64,000 bases of DNA from Nocardioides daejeonensis. GTDB taxonomy: Bacteria; Actinomycetota; Actinomycetes; Propionibacteriales; Nocardioidaceae. Under the pieces are notes generated by a model, which ran no database searches, was not told the origin of the DNA, and saw nothing but the letters and a program-made list of their open reading frames with translations. Shown here piece after piece: positions 28,683 to 44,082 of this stretch. The stretch covers positions 620,001 to 684,000 of the forward strand of contig NZ_QHKZ01000002.1 of assembly GCF_003194585.1 (NCBI RefSeq), read 5' to 3'. The position numbers and the translations under genes are program-made. How positions within the stretch are numbered: the stretch's first letter is position 1; every line of letters starts with the position of its first letter.

Positions 28683-29735
28683 TCAGGCTCGGTCGCGCCG
28701 CCGCACCAGGCGAGCCAACAGCACGCCCAGCACGGAGCCCGCACCCACCAGCACCGCCGGTGGATAGCCGGCGTGCTCCGGGCGAGTGGTGAGCGGACCG
28801 ACCGCCGGCCCCAACGGCACATCCTCACGCGCTTCGGCAGCCAGCGCCGCACGGACCGCGATGGCGGCCGACGATGTGTGCGCCCACGCGGCGGCGTACA
28901 TCACCACCCGCGAGAAGTAGTAGATCCAGACCAGCAGGATCAGCGCGATCCCGAACGCCTGGAAGGCGGGCTGCGACTTCGTCGAGTCGATGAGGAGAGC
29001 AGAGAGCTGCTTGAGCACCTCGAAGAAGATCGCTCCCAGCAGTGCGCCGGACCACAGCGAGCGACGTGGCACGTTGGGACGCGCGAGCAGCAGGAAGAGC
29101 GTGAAGAACAGCAACGTGCCGGCGAGCATCCCCACCCCCACGCCGAACGCCCAGACCAGTGGCCCCAGCCCGACACCGAGACCGAGCCAGTCGAGGACCG
29201 TGTCCGACATCCGCACCAGCCCGCTGGAGAGACCGATGCTCAACACCATCACGGCACCGATGAGGCCCAGCGACGCCAGGTCGCGGAGCTTGCCGAGCAC
29301 GAAGCCGGGCTGCTCGTGGGTCGGCTCCTCGAACATGGCCAGCAACGCCTGCCGCATCGCGGAGAGCCAACCGAGCCCCGCATAGGCGACGCCGACCAGA
29401 CCGATGACACCGACAGTGTTGGCAGAGCTGCTGATCTCGTCCAGGGAGATCTGGTTGCTGCCCTCGCCCACCAGTCCGGGCAGCACCTGGCCGATCGCCT
29501 CCGTCATGGTGTCCTGGATGTCGGGCACCACCCGGGCGAGGATGCCCACCACGAAGAAGGCAAGCGCGAGCACCGGGAAGAAGGAGAGGAACGCGAAGTA
29601 GGTCATCGCCCCGGAGAGCAGGTTGCCGTCGACGCTGCTGTAGTGCTCCTGTGTACGCAGGGCGTGGTCGAGCCAGGGTCGCCGCCTCCTGGCGTCGGCG
29701 ACCCTCGCCTTCATGCGGTCCGCAAGACCTGCCAT
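28683..29735 (-). CDS. YihY/BrkB-family membrane protein
   Basis: A 350-residue polytopic protein of the YihY/UPF0761 family. Six helices are visible, beginning AMTYFAFLSFFPVLALAFFV, with the family-type EVLKQLSALLI and QAFGIALILLVWIYYFSRVVMYAAAWAH. A cytoplasmic tail of about 60 residues ends in a further hydrophobic patch (AVLVGAGSVLGVLLARL) and RRRDRA. ATG 29735 shares its A with the TGA of the 2H phosphoesterase gene; an upstream frame to 29771 is less likely. The molecular role of the family is unsettled. Confidence 0.88.
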   Translation of the reverse strand: MAGLADRMKARVADARRRRPWLDHALRTQEHYSSVDGNLLSGAMTYFAFLSFFPVLALAFFVVGILARVVPDIQDTMTEAIGQVLPGLVGEGSNQISLDEISSSANTVGVIGLVGVAYAGLGWLSAMRQALLAMFEEPTHEQPGFVLGKLRDLASLGLIGAVMVLSIGLSSGLVRMSDTVLDWLGLGVGLGPLVWAFGVGVGMLAGTLLFFTLFLLLARPNVPRRSLWSGALLGAIFFEVLKQLSALLIDSTKSQPAFQAFGIALILLVWIYYFSRVVMYAAAWAHTSSAAIAVRAALAAEAREDVPLGPAVGPLTTRPEHAGYPPAVLVGAGSVLGVLLARLVRRRDRA

Positions 29736-30241
29736 CACTCCCCCAACGGGTAGCTGTCGGTCACCTGCCATCCGACGTCATCGGTATGTACGTAGAGATG
29801 GAACTCCCGTACCCGGAACTGGCAATCGAAGTCGGCCAACTCCGAGAAGGCCCGATCGAGTACGTCGTCGGGAAGGTGGTGGGCGATCGTGACGTGCGGG
29901 TGGTACGGGAACTCCAGCTCCTGCTGGAGCGGACCGCTCCGGACATCGGAGGCGAGCCTCTCGCAGTTGGAGATGCCCTGAACCACCCCGACGAAGACCA
30001 CCGGCGAGACCGGGCGGAACGTGCCGGTGCCACGCAGGTGCAGTGTGAATGGCTGATGCCTGCGCGCCACTCCCGCCAGGTGTGCGCCGAGCACCACCGG
30101 GTCGGCATGCTCCGTCGGCGGCACCAGCGTTACGTGCGTCGGGATCTTGGCCGCCGTCTCGTCACCGATGGACAACCGGTAGTCCTGAAGGCGGGTAGCC
30201 CAGGGCTCCGGGATCGCGACGGCGACTCCAACGGTTGGCAC
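29735..30241 (-). CDS. 2'-5' RNA ligase (2H phosphoesterase) family protein
   Basis: A 168-residue protein with the two HxT motifs that define the 2H superfamily, THVTLV near residue 35 and HPHVTIA near residue 115. LigT-like members act on 2',5' bonds or cyclic phosphates of RNA or nucleotides; the substrate here is unknown. GTG 30241 lies 9 bp after the trpS stop, so it is cotranscribed with trpS and yihY. Confidence 0.88.
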   Translation of the reverse strand: MPTVGVAVAIPEPWATRLQDYRLSIGDETAAKIPTHVTLVPPTEHADPVVLGAHLAGVARRHQPFTLHLRGTGTFRPVSPVVFVGVVQGISNCERLASDVRSGPLQQELEFPYHPHVTIAHHLPDDVLDRAFSELADFDCQFRVREFHLYVHTDDVGWQVTDSYPLGE

Positions 30242-30250
30242 GCGTCGACC

Positions 30251-32570
<2,320 letters not shown>

Positions 32571-32638
32571 CGGTTGCTCAACCCGCTCCGCGCGACCGGC
32601 ATTCCCGACGTGGTGCGGCTCACGGCCGGTGCGCGGCG

Positions 32639-35600
32639 TCACCCGGCGAGATGTCCCCAGCGCCCGGCCAGCTCATGCCAGGGGCCTGTTGCCGCAACCT
32701 CGCCGTCGACCAGCACCACGACCCGGTCGGCGCGCGCGAGCGCCGCCTGCTTGGCGGTGGCGCCGATCACCGTGGCGCCTCGCTCCCGCAGTGCCTGCCA
32801 CAGCTCGATCTCGGTGGTCGCGTCGAGCGCACTCGAGACGTCGTCGGCCAGGAGCAGCTCGGCCTCGGTGGCCAGGGCCCGGGCCAGGGCCAGGCGCTGC
32901 ACCTGCCCACCCGACAGCCGTACGCCGCGGTGCCCGACAAGGGAGTCCGGCCCACCGGCCTCGGCGATGTCGGTCTCCAAGCGGGCGTCGTGCACGGGCT
33001 GCTCGAACGCCCGGTCGTGCCCCAGCAACACGTTGTCGGCGAAGGTACCGGAGAGGACCCGCGGCACCTGGGCGACGTGGGCGACCTGAGCCGGACGCAT
33101 GAACTCCTGGGCGTCGTCGATCGGCGTATCGTTCCAACGGATCGCGCCCTCGTGCTCGATGAGCCCGGCGAGCGCCGCCAGCAGGCTGGACTTACCCGCG
33201 CCGACCTGGCCCACCAGCAGCACCAGCTCCCCCGCCTCGACCCGCAGGTCGACGCCGCTGACCCCGATCGTGCCGTCGTCGTGGATCGCCGAGAAGTCGT
33301 CGAGCACCAGGCTCCGCAGTGCGGTCCGCTCGGGACGCTCCGGCTCGGGCGCGTGGCCCGCCACCAGGTCGACCCCCGACGGTAGATGCATCAGGTCCGA
33401 GCCAGCCGCGTAGCGGGCAGTCTCGCGCTGCCATGCCCGGCACCCCGGCGCCTCGGTCACCACCATGCCGGCGACGCGGCCGAACCAGTCGAACCCGGCA
33501 ACGGCGTTGGCGACCAGCAGCGCGGTGGCGATGCCCCAGCCGTCGAGGACGTACACCGCCCAGGCAGCCACGATCCCGCACTGCACCATGACCATGGGCA
33601 CGCCGTCGAGGAACGCCTGCACGCGGTGCTCCTTGATCGCGGCGTTGACCCGACCACCGTCGACCTCCAGCAGGTGGGCATGCACCTCCGGCGTCGCGGC
33701 AGCGAGCTTGACGGTGCGCACCGACTCCATCGCAGAGACCAGGGCTCTGCCGAAACGGGCACGTGCGGTCGAGGCGGCCGCCGCCGAGCGGCCCGCGATC
33801 GGGCGGCCGACAGCCGAGGCGAGTGCCGAGGTCACCATGACCACGAGCAGGACCAGGCCGGCCAACCAGGTGCCGGCCACCGCCGCAGTGAAAGCGGCCA
33901 CGATCATGCCGTTGATGAAGTCGATCCAGCGGTCGGCGTAGCGCGGATAGCGATCACCGTCGAGCGCCCGGCCGACCACCTCCCCGGGCGGGGTCCGGGT
34001 CAGCCGGTGCTGACGCGTCTGACCGTGCAGCACCACCATCCGGGTGCGCAGCAGGATCTCGACCCACCAGCGCGGATAGCGGTAGAAGGCGTCGGCCAGC
34101 ATCAGCGGGGCCGCGAGCAACGACACGACCAGCGCAGCGGTGAGCAGCGACGGCGTCTGACCCGCCTGCAGCTCTTCGACGATGTGACCCCACAGGAGTC
34201 CGGTGACCGCACCCTGCGCACCGACGAGGGAGGCGAGGAGGAACAGCGCAGCGCCGTACAGGCCCCACCAGGGCCGCACGGCGAGCACGCTCAGCATGCC
34301 CCGCGTCAGCGAGGGTCCGTCACCGGGATCGGGAAGGGCGGGCGCGGGACCGGAGCGCCGCCGGCCACCTACCGCGCCGAGATCGCCTTGATCCAGGGTG
34401 GCGTGGGGGGTCGGCTGCGGCTCACCCGACTCGGGCGCGTCGATCGCCTCGGCGTGGGACGCCCGACTGTCACGGAGCAGGTCACGGAAGGGCCCCGGGC
34501 GCACAGCGAGCACGGGCCGGGCGCCGTACTGCACGACCCGGCCGTGGTCGAGCACCGCGACCAGCGGCGCGCGCTCGATGGTGGTGAGCCGGTGGGCGAT
34601 GAGCACACCGGTGCGACCGGCAAGGAGCCGATCGGCTGCCGCGACCACGCGCGCCTCGGTGAGCGGGTCCATGCGCGCGGTGGCCTCGTCGAGGACGACG
34701 ACCCGGACGTCGCGGACCAGCAGCCGGGCGAACGCCACCAGTTGCTCCTCGCCCGCCGAGAGGGAGGTGCCGCCCGGACCGAGCAGCGTGTCCAGTCCGT
34801 CGGGCAGGCCGGCGACCCAGCTGGTCAGACCGAGCTCGGCGACGGCGGCCTCAACCTCCGCACGTGGGTGGTCGCCGAAGAGCGTGATGTTGTCAGCGAC
34901 GGTGCCGGCCAGGATCTCGGTGCGCTGCGTGACCACGCCGACCGCGGCCCGGAGCTGCTGGAGATCGAGATCGCGGACGTCGGTGTCGCCGAGGAAGACC
35001 GCGCCACGCGGGGGCTCGACCGCGCGGCTGAGCAAGGAGGCGAGTGTCGACTTGCCGGAGCCGCTGCGACCGACCAGGGCGATGGTCTCGCCGGCCGGGA
35101 CGAGGAGGTCGACGCCGCGCAGCGCGAAGCTGCCCTCGGCATAGGCGAAGTCGAGGTCGCGGATCTCCAGGCCCAGGACCCCCTCCCCCGGGACCGGCTG
35201 ACCACCGGTCGGCTCCGGCGGCACGGCGAGCATCTGGCGCAGTCGGATCACCGCACCGAGGCCGGCCTGCAGGTCGGGCAGGTGGTTGGCCAGCATGGCG
35301 ATCTGCCCGACGAAGGTCGAGGTCACCAGGAAGAGGGTGATGAGGCGGGCCACCGAGATGCCGTCGCCCACCGCGAGCGCGACACCCGCCACGCCGACGC
35401 CCGCCAGCAACCCGTGCAGAAGGAGCCCGGCGCGGCGGCCGAGCTTGGCCTCCACGAACACGACCTCGCGGAATCGGGCATGCACGCGGGCAGACAGGCC
35501 TGCGAGCCGACGCACGACGTGGGGCTGCCCCAGGCTGGTGCGCAGATCGTCGCGGCCGGCGATGCCCTCCTCGAACGCGGCCGCGTGGTCGGTCCAGGCC

Positions 35601-36202
35601 ATCTCCTCGACGACCTTGCGCCGGGCGATCTCTCCCAGCAGCGGGCGCACCACCCAGGCGGTGACCGCAGCGAGGGCCGGGAACAGGAACCAGGCGGGCC
35701 ACCAGGTCAGCCCGGCGACGATCCACATGGGCAGCGCCCCGAAGGCGGTCCGAGCCACCATCCAGAACTGCCAGCGCATCAGGTTGCCGACCTCGTGCGT
35801 GTCATCGTCGACCCGGTCGAGGATCTCGCCCACCGCCTGCTCCCCGAGCGCAGCCAGGGGCTGGCTCATCGCCGCGTCGAGCAGGTCCTCGCGCAGGCCG
35901 CCCTCCACACGGTCGGAGAGCCCCACCCAGGCGATCTTGCCGGCCGTGTCGATCAGCGACGCGCCCACGACACAGAGCGCCAGGAGCGCGACGAGCGCTC
36001 GACTGGGGTCCTCCGCCAGACGGCCCGCGACCACGGTGCCGAGGGTCGTGCCGAGCGCCGCGATCGCCGCACAGGTGAGCGCGGCTGCGGCCACCGGGCT
36101 GCGCAGTCGGCGCCAGTCGACGGAACGGGAGGGATCGGCTGGGACAGGCTTGGCCGGGGTCTCCGGCGGCCCTCCCGTGCTCTGGGTGAGGGTGTCAGTC
36201 AT
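32639..36202 (-). CDS. fused heterodimer-type ABC exporter
   Basis: A 1187-residue protein with the order TMD1-NBD1-TMD2-NBD2. NBD1 (about 340-570) has GRSGSGKST, the unusual signature LSAGEEQ and intact Walker B with catalytic Glu in VVVLDEATARMD. NBD2 (about 960-1185) has GQVGAGKSS, a canonical LSGGQVQRLALARAL, but ELLLADDVSSALD, with Asp in the catalytic Glu position. Site 1 (NBD1 Walker plus NBD2 signature) is therefore canonical and site 2 degenerate, as in asymmetric heterodimeric exporters, here in one chain. Each half has about six helices. ATG 36202. Cargo is unknown, perhaps lipid, peptide or drug. Confidence 0.92.
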   Translation of the reverse strand: MTDTLTQSTGGPPETPAKPVPADPSRSVDWRRLRSPVAAAALTCAAIAALGTTLGTVVAGRLAEDPSRALVALLALCVVGASLIDTAGKIAWVGLSDRVEGGLREDLLDAAMSQPLAALGEQAVGEILDRVDDDTHEVGNLMRWQFWMVARTAFGALPMWIVAGLTWWPAWFLFPALAAVTAWVVRPLLGEIARRKVVEEMAWTDHAAAFEEGIAGRDDLRTSLGQPHVVRRLAGLSARVHARFREVVFVEAKLGRRAGLLLHGLLAGVGVAGVALAVGDGISVARLITLFLVTSTFVGQIAMLANHLPDLQAGLGAVIRLRQMLAVPPEPTGGQPVPGEGVLGLEIRDLDFAYAEGSFALRGVDLLVPAGETIALVGRSGSGKSTLASLLSRAVEPPRGAVFLGDTDVRDLDLQQLRAAVGVVTQRTEILAGTVADNITLFGDHPRAEVEAAVAELGLTSWVAGLPDGLDTLLGPGGTSLSAGEEQLVAFARLLVRDVRVVVLDEATARMDPLTEARVVAAADRLLAGRTGVLIAHRLTTIERAPLVAVLDHGRVVQYGARPVLAVRPGPFRDLLRDSRASHAEAIDAPESGEPQPTPHATLDQGDLGAVGGRRRSGPAPALPDPGDGPSLTRGMLSVLAVRPWWGLYGAALFLLASLVGAQGAVTGLLWGHIVEELQAGQTPSLLTAALVVSLLAAPLMLADAFYRYPRWWVEILLRTRMVVLHGQTRQHRLTRTPPGEVVGRALDGDRYPRYADRWIDFINGMIVAAFTAAVAGTWLAGLVLLVVMVTSALASAVGRPIAGRSAAAASTARARFGRALVSAMESVRTVKLAAATPEVHAHLLEVDGGRVNAAIKEHRVQAFLDGVPMVMVQCGIVAAWAVYVLDGWGIATALLVANAVAGFDWFGRVAGMVVTEAPGCRAWQRETARYAAGSDLMHLPSGVDLVAGHAPEPERPERTALRSLVLDDFSAIHDDGTIGVSGVDLRVEAGELVLLVGQVGAGKSSLLAALAGLIEHEGAIRWNDTPIDDAQEFMRPAQVAHVAQVPRVLSGTFADNVLLGHDRAFEQPVHDARLETDIAEAGGPDSLVGHRGVRLSGGQVQRLALARALATEAELLLADDVSSALDATTEIELWQALRERGATVIGATAKQAALARADRVVVLVDGEVAATGPWHELAGRWGHLAG

Positions 36203-36315
36203 CGCCGTCCGACACTACGCCGCCCCTCCGACACCGCTCCTCCCATTTTCCTCCCGCTCAGGCGGGGCGGTGACCGGGTCGACAGTCACGATTCGGCAAC
36301 GCCGGGAGAACGGCA

Positions 36316-36352
36316 GCGGGCCGTACGACGCGAGGTGCGTCGTACGGCCCGC
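36316..36352 (-). terminator. strong hairpin terminator of icd
   Basis: A perfect 16-bp stem (GCGGGCCGTACGACGC and its complement) around a 5-nt loop, 20 bp beyond the icd stop. On the plus strand it is followed by TTT. Confidence 0.85.
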
Positions 36353-36371
36353 TTTCGGGTGCCGCCCGGGG

Positions 36372-39912
<3,541 letters not shown>

Positions 39913-39924
39913 GCCGCCCCTGCC

Positions 39925-39975
39925 GAGGTACGACGAACCCCCGGTGACGCGCTCGCCGGGGGTTCGTCGTACCTC
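39925..39975 (+). terminator. 20-bp-stem terminator after aquaporin gene
   Basis: GAGGTACGACGAACCCCCGG at 39925-39944 is perfectly complementary to 39956-39975 around an 11-nt loop. It separates the aquaporin gene from mdh. Confidence 0.85.
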
Positions 39976-40057
39976 AGGGCGACCCGGGGGCGACCGGTGC
40001 CGCCGTGCGCTGCTAGTTTCGACGGCAGATCACCGTCTCATCGCCCTAGGAGTCCTC

Positions 40058-41041
40058 GTGAGCGACACCCCGCTCAAGGTGGCCGTGACCGGCGCCGCCG
40101 GCCAGATTGGCTACAGCCTGCTCTTCCGTCTCGCCTCCGGCGCGCTCGGCGACCGTCCGATCGAGCTGCGCCTGCTCGAGATCACCCCCGCTCTCAAGGC
40201 GCTCGAGGGTGTCGTCATGGAGCTCGACGACTGCGCCTTCCCCGGCCTGGCCGGCATCGAGATCGGTGACGACCCGGAGAAGATCTTCGACGGCGTCAAC
40301 CTGGCCCTGCTCGTCGGCGCGCGCCCGCGCGGCCCCGGCATGGAGCGCAGCGACCTGCTGTCGGCCAACGGCGCGATCTTCACCGGCCAGGGCAAGGCGC
40401 TCAACAAGGTGGCCGCTGACGACGTGCGCATCGGCGTGACGGGCAACCCGGCCAACACCAACGCACTCATCGCGATGACGAACGCCCCCGACATCCCCCG
40501 GGAGCGGTTCTCCGCACTGACCCGCCTCGACCACAACCGCGCCATCTCGCAGCTCGCCGCCAAGACGGGCGCGAAGGTCACCGACATCAAGAAGATGACG
40601 ATCTGGGGCAACCACTCCGCGACCCAGTACCCCGACGTCTTCCACGCCGAGATCGGCGGCAAGAACGCGGCCGAGGTCGTGAACGACCAGGCCTGGGTGG
40701 AGAACGACTTCATCCCGACCGTCGCCAAGCGCGGCGCGGCGATCATCGACGCGCGGGGCGCCTCCTCCGCCGCATCGGCCGCGTCGGCCACCTGCGACGC
40801 CGCGCGCGACTGGCTGAACGGCACGCCCGAGGGTGACTGGGTCTCCATGGCAGTCGTCTCCGACGGCTCCTACGGCACCCCGGAGGGCCTGATCACCTCC
40901 TTCCCGGTCACCACGAAGGACGGCGACTGGAGCATCGTGCAGGGCCTGGAGATCGACGACTTCTCCCGCGCCAAGATCGACGCGACCAACGCCGAGCTCG
41001 CCGAGGAGCGCGCCGCGGTCACCGAGCTCGGTCTGATCTGA
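40058..41041 (+). CDS. mdh: malate dehydrogenase
   Basis: A 327-residue NAD-dependent malate/oxaloacetate enzyme. [21 protein letters not shown] binds [18 protein letters not shown] is the mobile substrate loop with its arginines; [13 protein letters not shown] and [12 protein letters not shown] carry the catalytic Asp-His pair. GTG 40058 follows TAGGAG; the upstream extension of the frame overlaps the aquaporin gene. Monocistronic between two strong hairpins. TAGTTT at 40014-40019 may be its -10. Confidence 0.96.
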   Translation: MSDTPLKVAVTGAAGQIGYSLLFRLASGALGDRPIELRLLEITPALKALEGVVMELDDCAFPGLAGIEIGDDPEKIFDGVNLALLVGARPRGPGMERSDLLSANGAIFTGQGKALNKVAADDVRIGVTGNPANTNALIAMTNAPDIPRERFSALTRLDHNRAISQLAAKTGAKVTDIKKMTIWGNHSATQYPDVFHAEIGGKNAAEVVNDQAWVENDFIPTVAKRGAAIIDARGASSAASAASATCDAARDWLNGTPEGDWVSMAVVSDGSYGTPEGLITSFPVTTKDGDWSIVQGLEIDDFSRAKIDATNAELAEERAAVTELGLI

Positions 41042-41056
41042 GCTAGCCAGCACGCA

Positions 41057-41093
41057 CGAGGTGCCCCGAACCGTCACGGTTCGGGGCACCTCG
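41057..41093 (+). terminator. terminator after mdh
   Basis: GAGGTGCCCCGAACCG pairs perfectly with CGGTTCGGGGCACCTC around a TCA loop, 16 bp past the stop, and is followed by GCATTT. Between here and 41255 only a GCGCCAGGCACGGG direct duplicate is seen. Confidence 0.88.
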
Positions 41094-41254
41094 CATTTCG
41101 CCGAGCGCGAGCGCCAGGCACGGGCGCCAGGCACGGGCGGCGGGCGGCGGGTGACGCCGTACGCCCAGGGCATTGGTGCGGTGCAGTGGTCGACCATCCG
41201 CGACCGCCTTGGTGATGCGATCACAGCCCCGCGTTACGGCAGGAGGGCAGGAGG

Positions 41255-41620
41255 TCAGGTCGGGGGCTGGTCCGGGATGGTGGCGGCGAGGAAGAGCAAC
41301 GAGACGCCGAGCACCACGAGGATCGCGACGTCGAGTGACTTGCGGCGTACCTCCAGCATGCCGGCCACCTCGGTGCTCAAGGCGATGCGCGCGGCGGCGC
41401 CGCCGAGCAGGGAGAGCCCGAGCCAGCTGACCCCGCTGCGCCAGGCGCCCGTCGCTGCGATCACGACGCCGACGAGGGCTGCCGCCAGCACGAAGAGGTA
41501 GCAGACGCCGCCGACGGTCGACGGCTTCCTGAGCTCGGTGACCGGCTTCCGGGGTTGGTGGAGCGGGAGGTCGTCATCCGACTCCTCCCCGATCGGCCGG
41601 CCCGGGTGCGGCTCCGACAC
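41255..41620 (-). CDS. DUF3017 membrane protein
   Basis: A 121-residue protein with three hydrophobic helices (VCYLFVLAAALVGVVIAATG, VSWLGLSLLGGAAARIALS, SLDVAILVVLGVSLLFLAATI) and the EVAGMLEVRRKS loop of the DUF3017 family, function unknown. GTG 41620 starts 2 bp after the folD stop; the longer frame to 41716 overlaps folD. The folD-DUF3017-mdh neighbourhood is, as I recall, conserved in Streptomyces, which supports the call. Confidence 0.82.
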   Translation of the reverse strand: MSEPHPGRPIGEESDDDLPLHQPRKPVTELRKPSTVGGVCYLFVLAAALVGVVIAATGAWRSGVSWLGLSLLGGAAARIALSTEVAGMLEVRRKSLDVAILVVLGVSLLFLAATIPDQPPT

Positions 41621-41622
41621 GA

Positions 41623-42474
41623 TCAGCGCAACCGGCTCTCGGCGATGGAGACGACGTTGGCCAGCAGCATTGCGCGGGTCATCGGGCCGACCCCGCCGGG
41701 GTTGGGCGAGACCCACCCGGCGACGTCCCAGACGTCCTCGGCAACGTCACCGGCGATCTTGCCGTCGACGCGCGAGACGCCGACGTCGAGCACCGCGGCT
41801 CCGGGCTTGACCATCTCCCCCGTGATGATGCCCGGTACACCGGCAGCAGCCACGACGATGTCGGCGTTGCGCACGTGCTGGGCCAGGTCGACGGTGCCGG
41901 TGTGGCACAGCGTCACGGTGGCGTTCTCCGACCGGCGGGTGAGCAGCAGCCCGAGCGGGCGACCGACGGTCACGCCGCGCCCCACCACGACCACCTCGGC
42001 CCCGGCGATCGGCACGTCGTGGCGGCGCAGCAGCTCGACGATGCCGTACGGCGTGCACGGCAGCGGCGCCTCGTTGCCGAGCACCAGCCAACCCAGGTTG
42101 GTGGGGTGCAGGCCGTCGGCGTCCTTGGCCGGGTCGATCAGGCCGAGCACCCTGTTCTCGTCACGGCCGCGCGGCAGCGGGAGCTGCACGATGTAGCCGG
42201 TGCAGGCCGGGTTCTCGTTGAGGCTGCGCACAGCCTCCTCGATCTCCTCCTGGGTCGCCACCTCGGGCAGGTCGATGCGGATCGACTCGATGCCGACCTC
42301 GGCGCAGTCCTTGTGCTTGCCGCCGACGTACCACCGGGAGCCCGGGTCGTCGCCGACCAGGATCGTGCCCAGGCCGGGTACGACGCCCCGGTCGCGCAGC
42401 GCCGCGATGCGCGTCTTGAGCTCGTCCTTGATCGCCGCTGCGGTGGCGCTGCCGTCGAGTTTGCGTGCCGTCAC
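41623..42474 (-). CDS. folD: bifunctional methylenetetrahydrofolate dehydrogenase/cyclohydrolase
   Basis: A 283-residue enzyme interconverting 5,10-methylene- and 10-formyl-tetrahydrofolate with NADP. Catalytic Lys is in [48 protein letters not shown] and [17 protein letters not shown] are the FolD signatures. GTG 42474. Its product 10-formyl-THF is the cosubstrate of PurN and PurH, encoded 2-4 kb away on the same strand. Confidence 0.95.
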   Translation of the reverse strand: MTARKLDGSATAAAIKDELKTRIAALRDRGVVPGLGTILVGDDPGSRWYVGGKHKDCAEVGIESIRIDLPEVATQEEIEEAVRSLNENPACTGYIVQLPLPRGRDENRVLGLIDPAKDADGLHPTNLGWLVLGNEAPLPCTPYGIVELLRRHDVPIAGAEVVVVGRGVTVGRPLGLLLTRRSENATVTLCHTGTVDLAQHVRNADIVVAAAGVPGIITGEMVKPGAAVLDVGVSRVDGKIAGDVAEDVWDVAGWVSPNPGGVGPMTRAMLLANVVSIAESRLR

Positions 42475-42489
42475 GCGGCTCAGTCTATT

Positions 42490-43737
42490 TCAAGCCTGCT
42501 GGACATCGACGGCGGAGTGCTTGGCGAGGTGTCGCTCGGCGGCGCGAGCCGCCGGATGCGCCACCACGCTGGCCGCGACCGCGATGCCAGCGATGACCGC
42601 CCACCCCGGCGTGCCCCAGGTCAGCGCCAGGAACGTGAAGAGGGCCGGTCCGACGATGCTCTCCACCTGGTAGCCCAGGTTCCAGACGCCCTGGTACTCC
42701 CCCAGCCGTCGTGGATCGCTGAGCTCGGCGAGGAAGCCCCAGTGCGCAGCCGACGACCACAGCTCGGCACCGGTGATGGTCACGTGACCGATCCAGATCA
42801 GCGCGATCGAGACCCAGCCGACGGTGTCGTGGGTGATGGCGATGACGGCACAGGAGGCGACAAAGGAGAGGGCGCACAGGCGGACGGCTCGGAGCGAGCC
42901 CGCGACGGTGTCGGCACCGCGCGCGGCGGGCACCTGCAGCAGTACGGCCATCACGGTGTTGGTGCCGAAGAGCCAGGCCAGCAGCACCTCGGGCGCGTCG
43001 GTCCGCTCCACCAGCCACAGCGGCACCACCACGTTGAGCAGGACCTGATTGGTGCCGAGCACGCCGTTGCAGACGCCCAGCACGACGAAGCCCACGTTGC
43101 GCAGGCCGGCCGGACTTGCGAGCGCAGCCACCTCCACGTGGTCGGGAACGTCGACGTCGGGCAGGGCCCGCACCATGACGGCGTTCACCACCAACAGCGC
43201 GCCGGTGAGGATCGGGACCGCAGTGATCGCCGTCGTCGAACCGATCCCGAGCGCGACCCCGCCCGCGCCCGCGCCCAAGGTGTAGCCGACGTTCCGTGCC
43301 GACCTCATGTAGGCCATCGAGCGCACCCGGGTCTCGCGCGGGAAGATCTCGATGGTGTAGGCGCCCCGCCCGGCCCGCGCGCCGGTCTCCACCGCGGCCA
43401 GCACCGAGAGCATCAGCGCGAAGAGCCAGAACCCGGAGAGCCAGGGCCAGACGAAGTAGAGCATCGCCTCGAGGGCGGAGCCGATCACCCACATCCGCTT
43501 GGCACCGACCCGGTCGACGACCTTCCCGAGCGGCACCGAGAGCGCTAGCACCACGACGCCGCTGATCGACATGCCGAGGCCGACCTGTGCTGCCGAGAGC
43601 CCGACGATGCGGGTGAAGAAGACCGCGGTGCCGGTGAGGAACGAGCCTGTCGCGAAGGCCGAGAGGATCGACTGCACCGTGAGCCGGCGCTCCAACGCGG
43701 TCGGCGGGACGATGGCCGAGATGCTCCCCCAGTTCAT
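42490..43737 (-). CDS. MFS transporter
   Basis: A 415-residue, 12-helix transporter. GKVVDRVGAKRMWVIGS has the loop 2-3 motif of the superfamily. The N-terminal tail is short, and a 20-residue tail ends in SAVDVQQA. ATG 43737. It ends 15 bp before folD, so cotranscription is likely. The substrate cannot be inferred. Confidence 0.85.
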   Translation of the reverse strand: MNWGSISAIVPPTALERRLTVQSILSAFATGSFLTGTAVFFTRIVGLSAAQVGLGMSISGVVVLALSVPLGKVVDRVGAKRMWVIGSALEAMLYFVWPWLSGFWLFALMLSVLAAVETGARAGRGAYTIEIFPRETRVRSMAYMRSARNVGYTLGAGAGGVALGIGSTTAITAVPILTGALLVVNAVMVRALPDVDVPDHVEVAALASPAGLRNVGFVVLGVCNGVLGTNQVLLNVVVPLWLVERTDAPEVLLAWLFGTNTVMAVLLQVPAARGADTVAGSLRAVRLCALSFVASCAVIAITHDTVGWVSIALIWIGHVTITGAELWSSAAHWGFLAELSDPRRLGEYQGVWNLGYQVESIVGPALFTFLALTWGTPGWAVIAGIAVAASVVAHPAARAAERHLAKHSAVDVQQA

Positions 43738-44082
43738 GACCCGGGGATCATCTCGCGCAGACCGCCTCGTGACCCAATCGTTTTCCTGGATCGGGATCGG
43801 TCGAGTTCGCGCTCGAGCGCACCGGGCGCCCGCACGAACAGGACGCTGGCCCCCGCCTCCCGATCCACGCGTACGCCGGCTTCTGCGGCGCGAGCGTCCT
43901 GTTCGGATGGACGGGGTCAGCGATCGTGAGCGCGGCCGCTGGCACGGCTGCGCTCACTCACCTTGCAGCACCACGTCACCGAGGTTTCGGTCACCGAGGT
44001 TTCGATGCGCGGACCGCGACTTCGTTCCTCAGTCGCGCCGCTTGCTCAACCTGCGCACTGGACGCATCGGCTCCGCCGATGC
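43738..44082. other. 345-bp gap without a supported gene
   Basis: It lies between the MFS start and the purH stop. CGAACAGGACGCT (43835-43847) and AGCGTCCTGTTCG (43893-43905) are perfect 13-bp inverted repeats around a 45-bp GC-rich centre. From about 43978, ACCGAGGTTTCGG and ACCGAGGTTTCGATGCGC form a short direct duplicate resembling another actinobacterial interspersed repeat. Small open frames here show no recognisable protein, codon bias or ribosome site. Confidence 0.5.

Noticed and set aside
43748..43957. 69-residue minus-strand frame in the gap before purH
   Set aside because: No ribosome site, no recognisable domain, and it overlaps the 13-bp inverted repeat.
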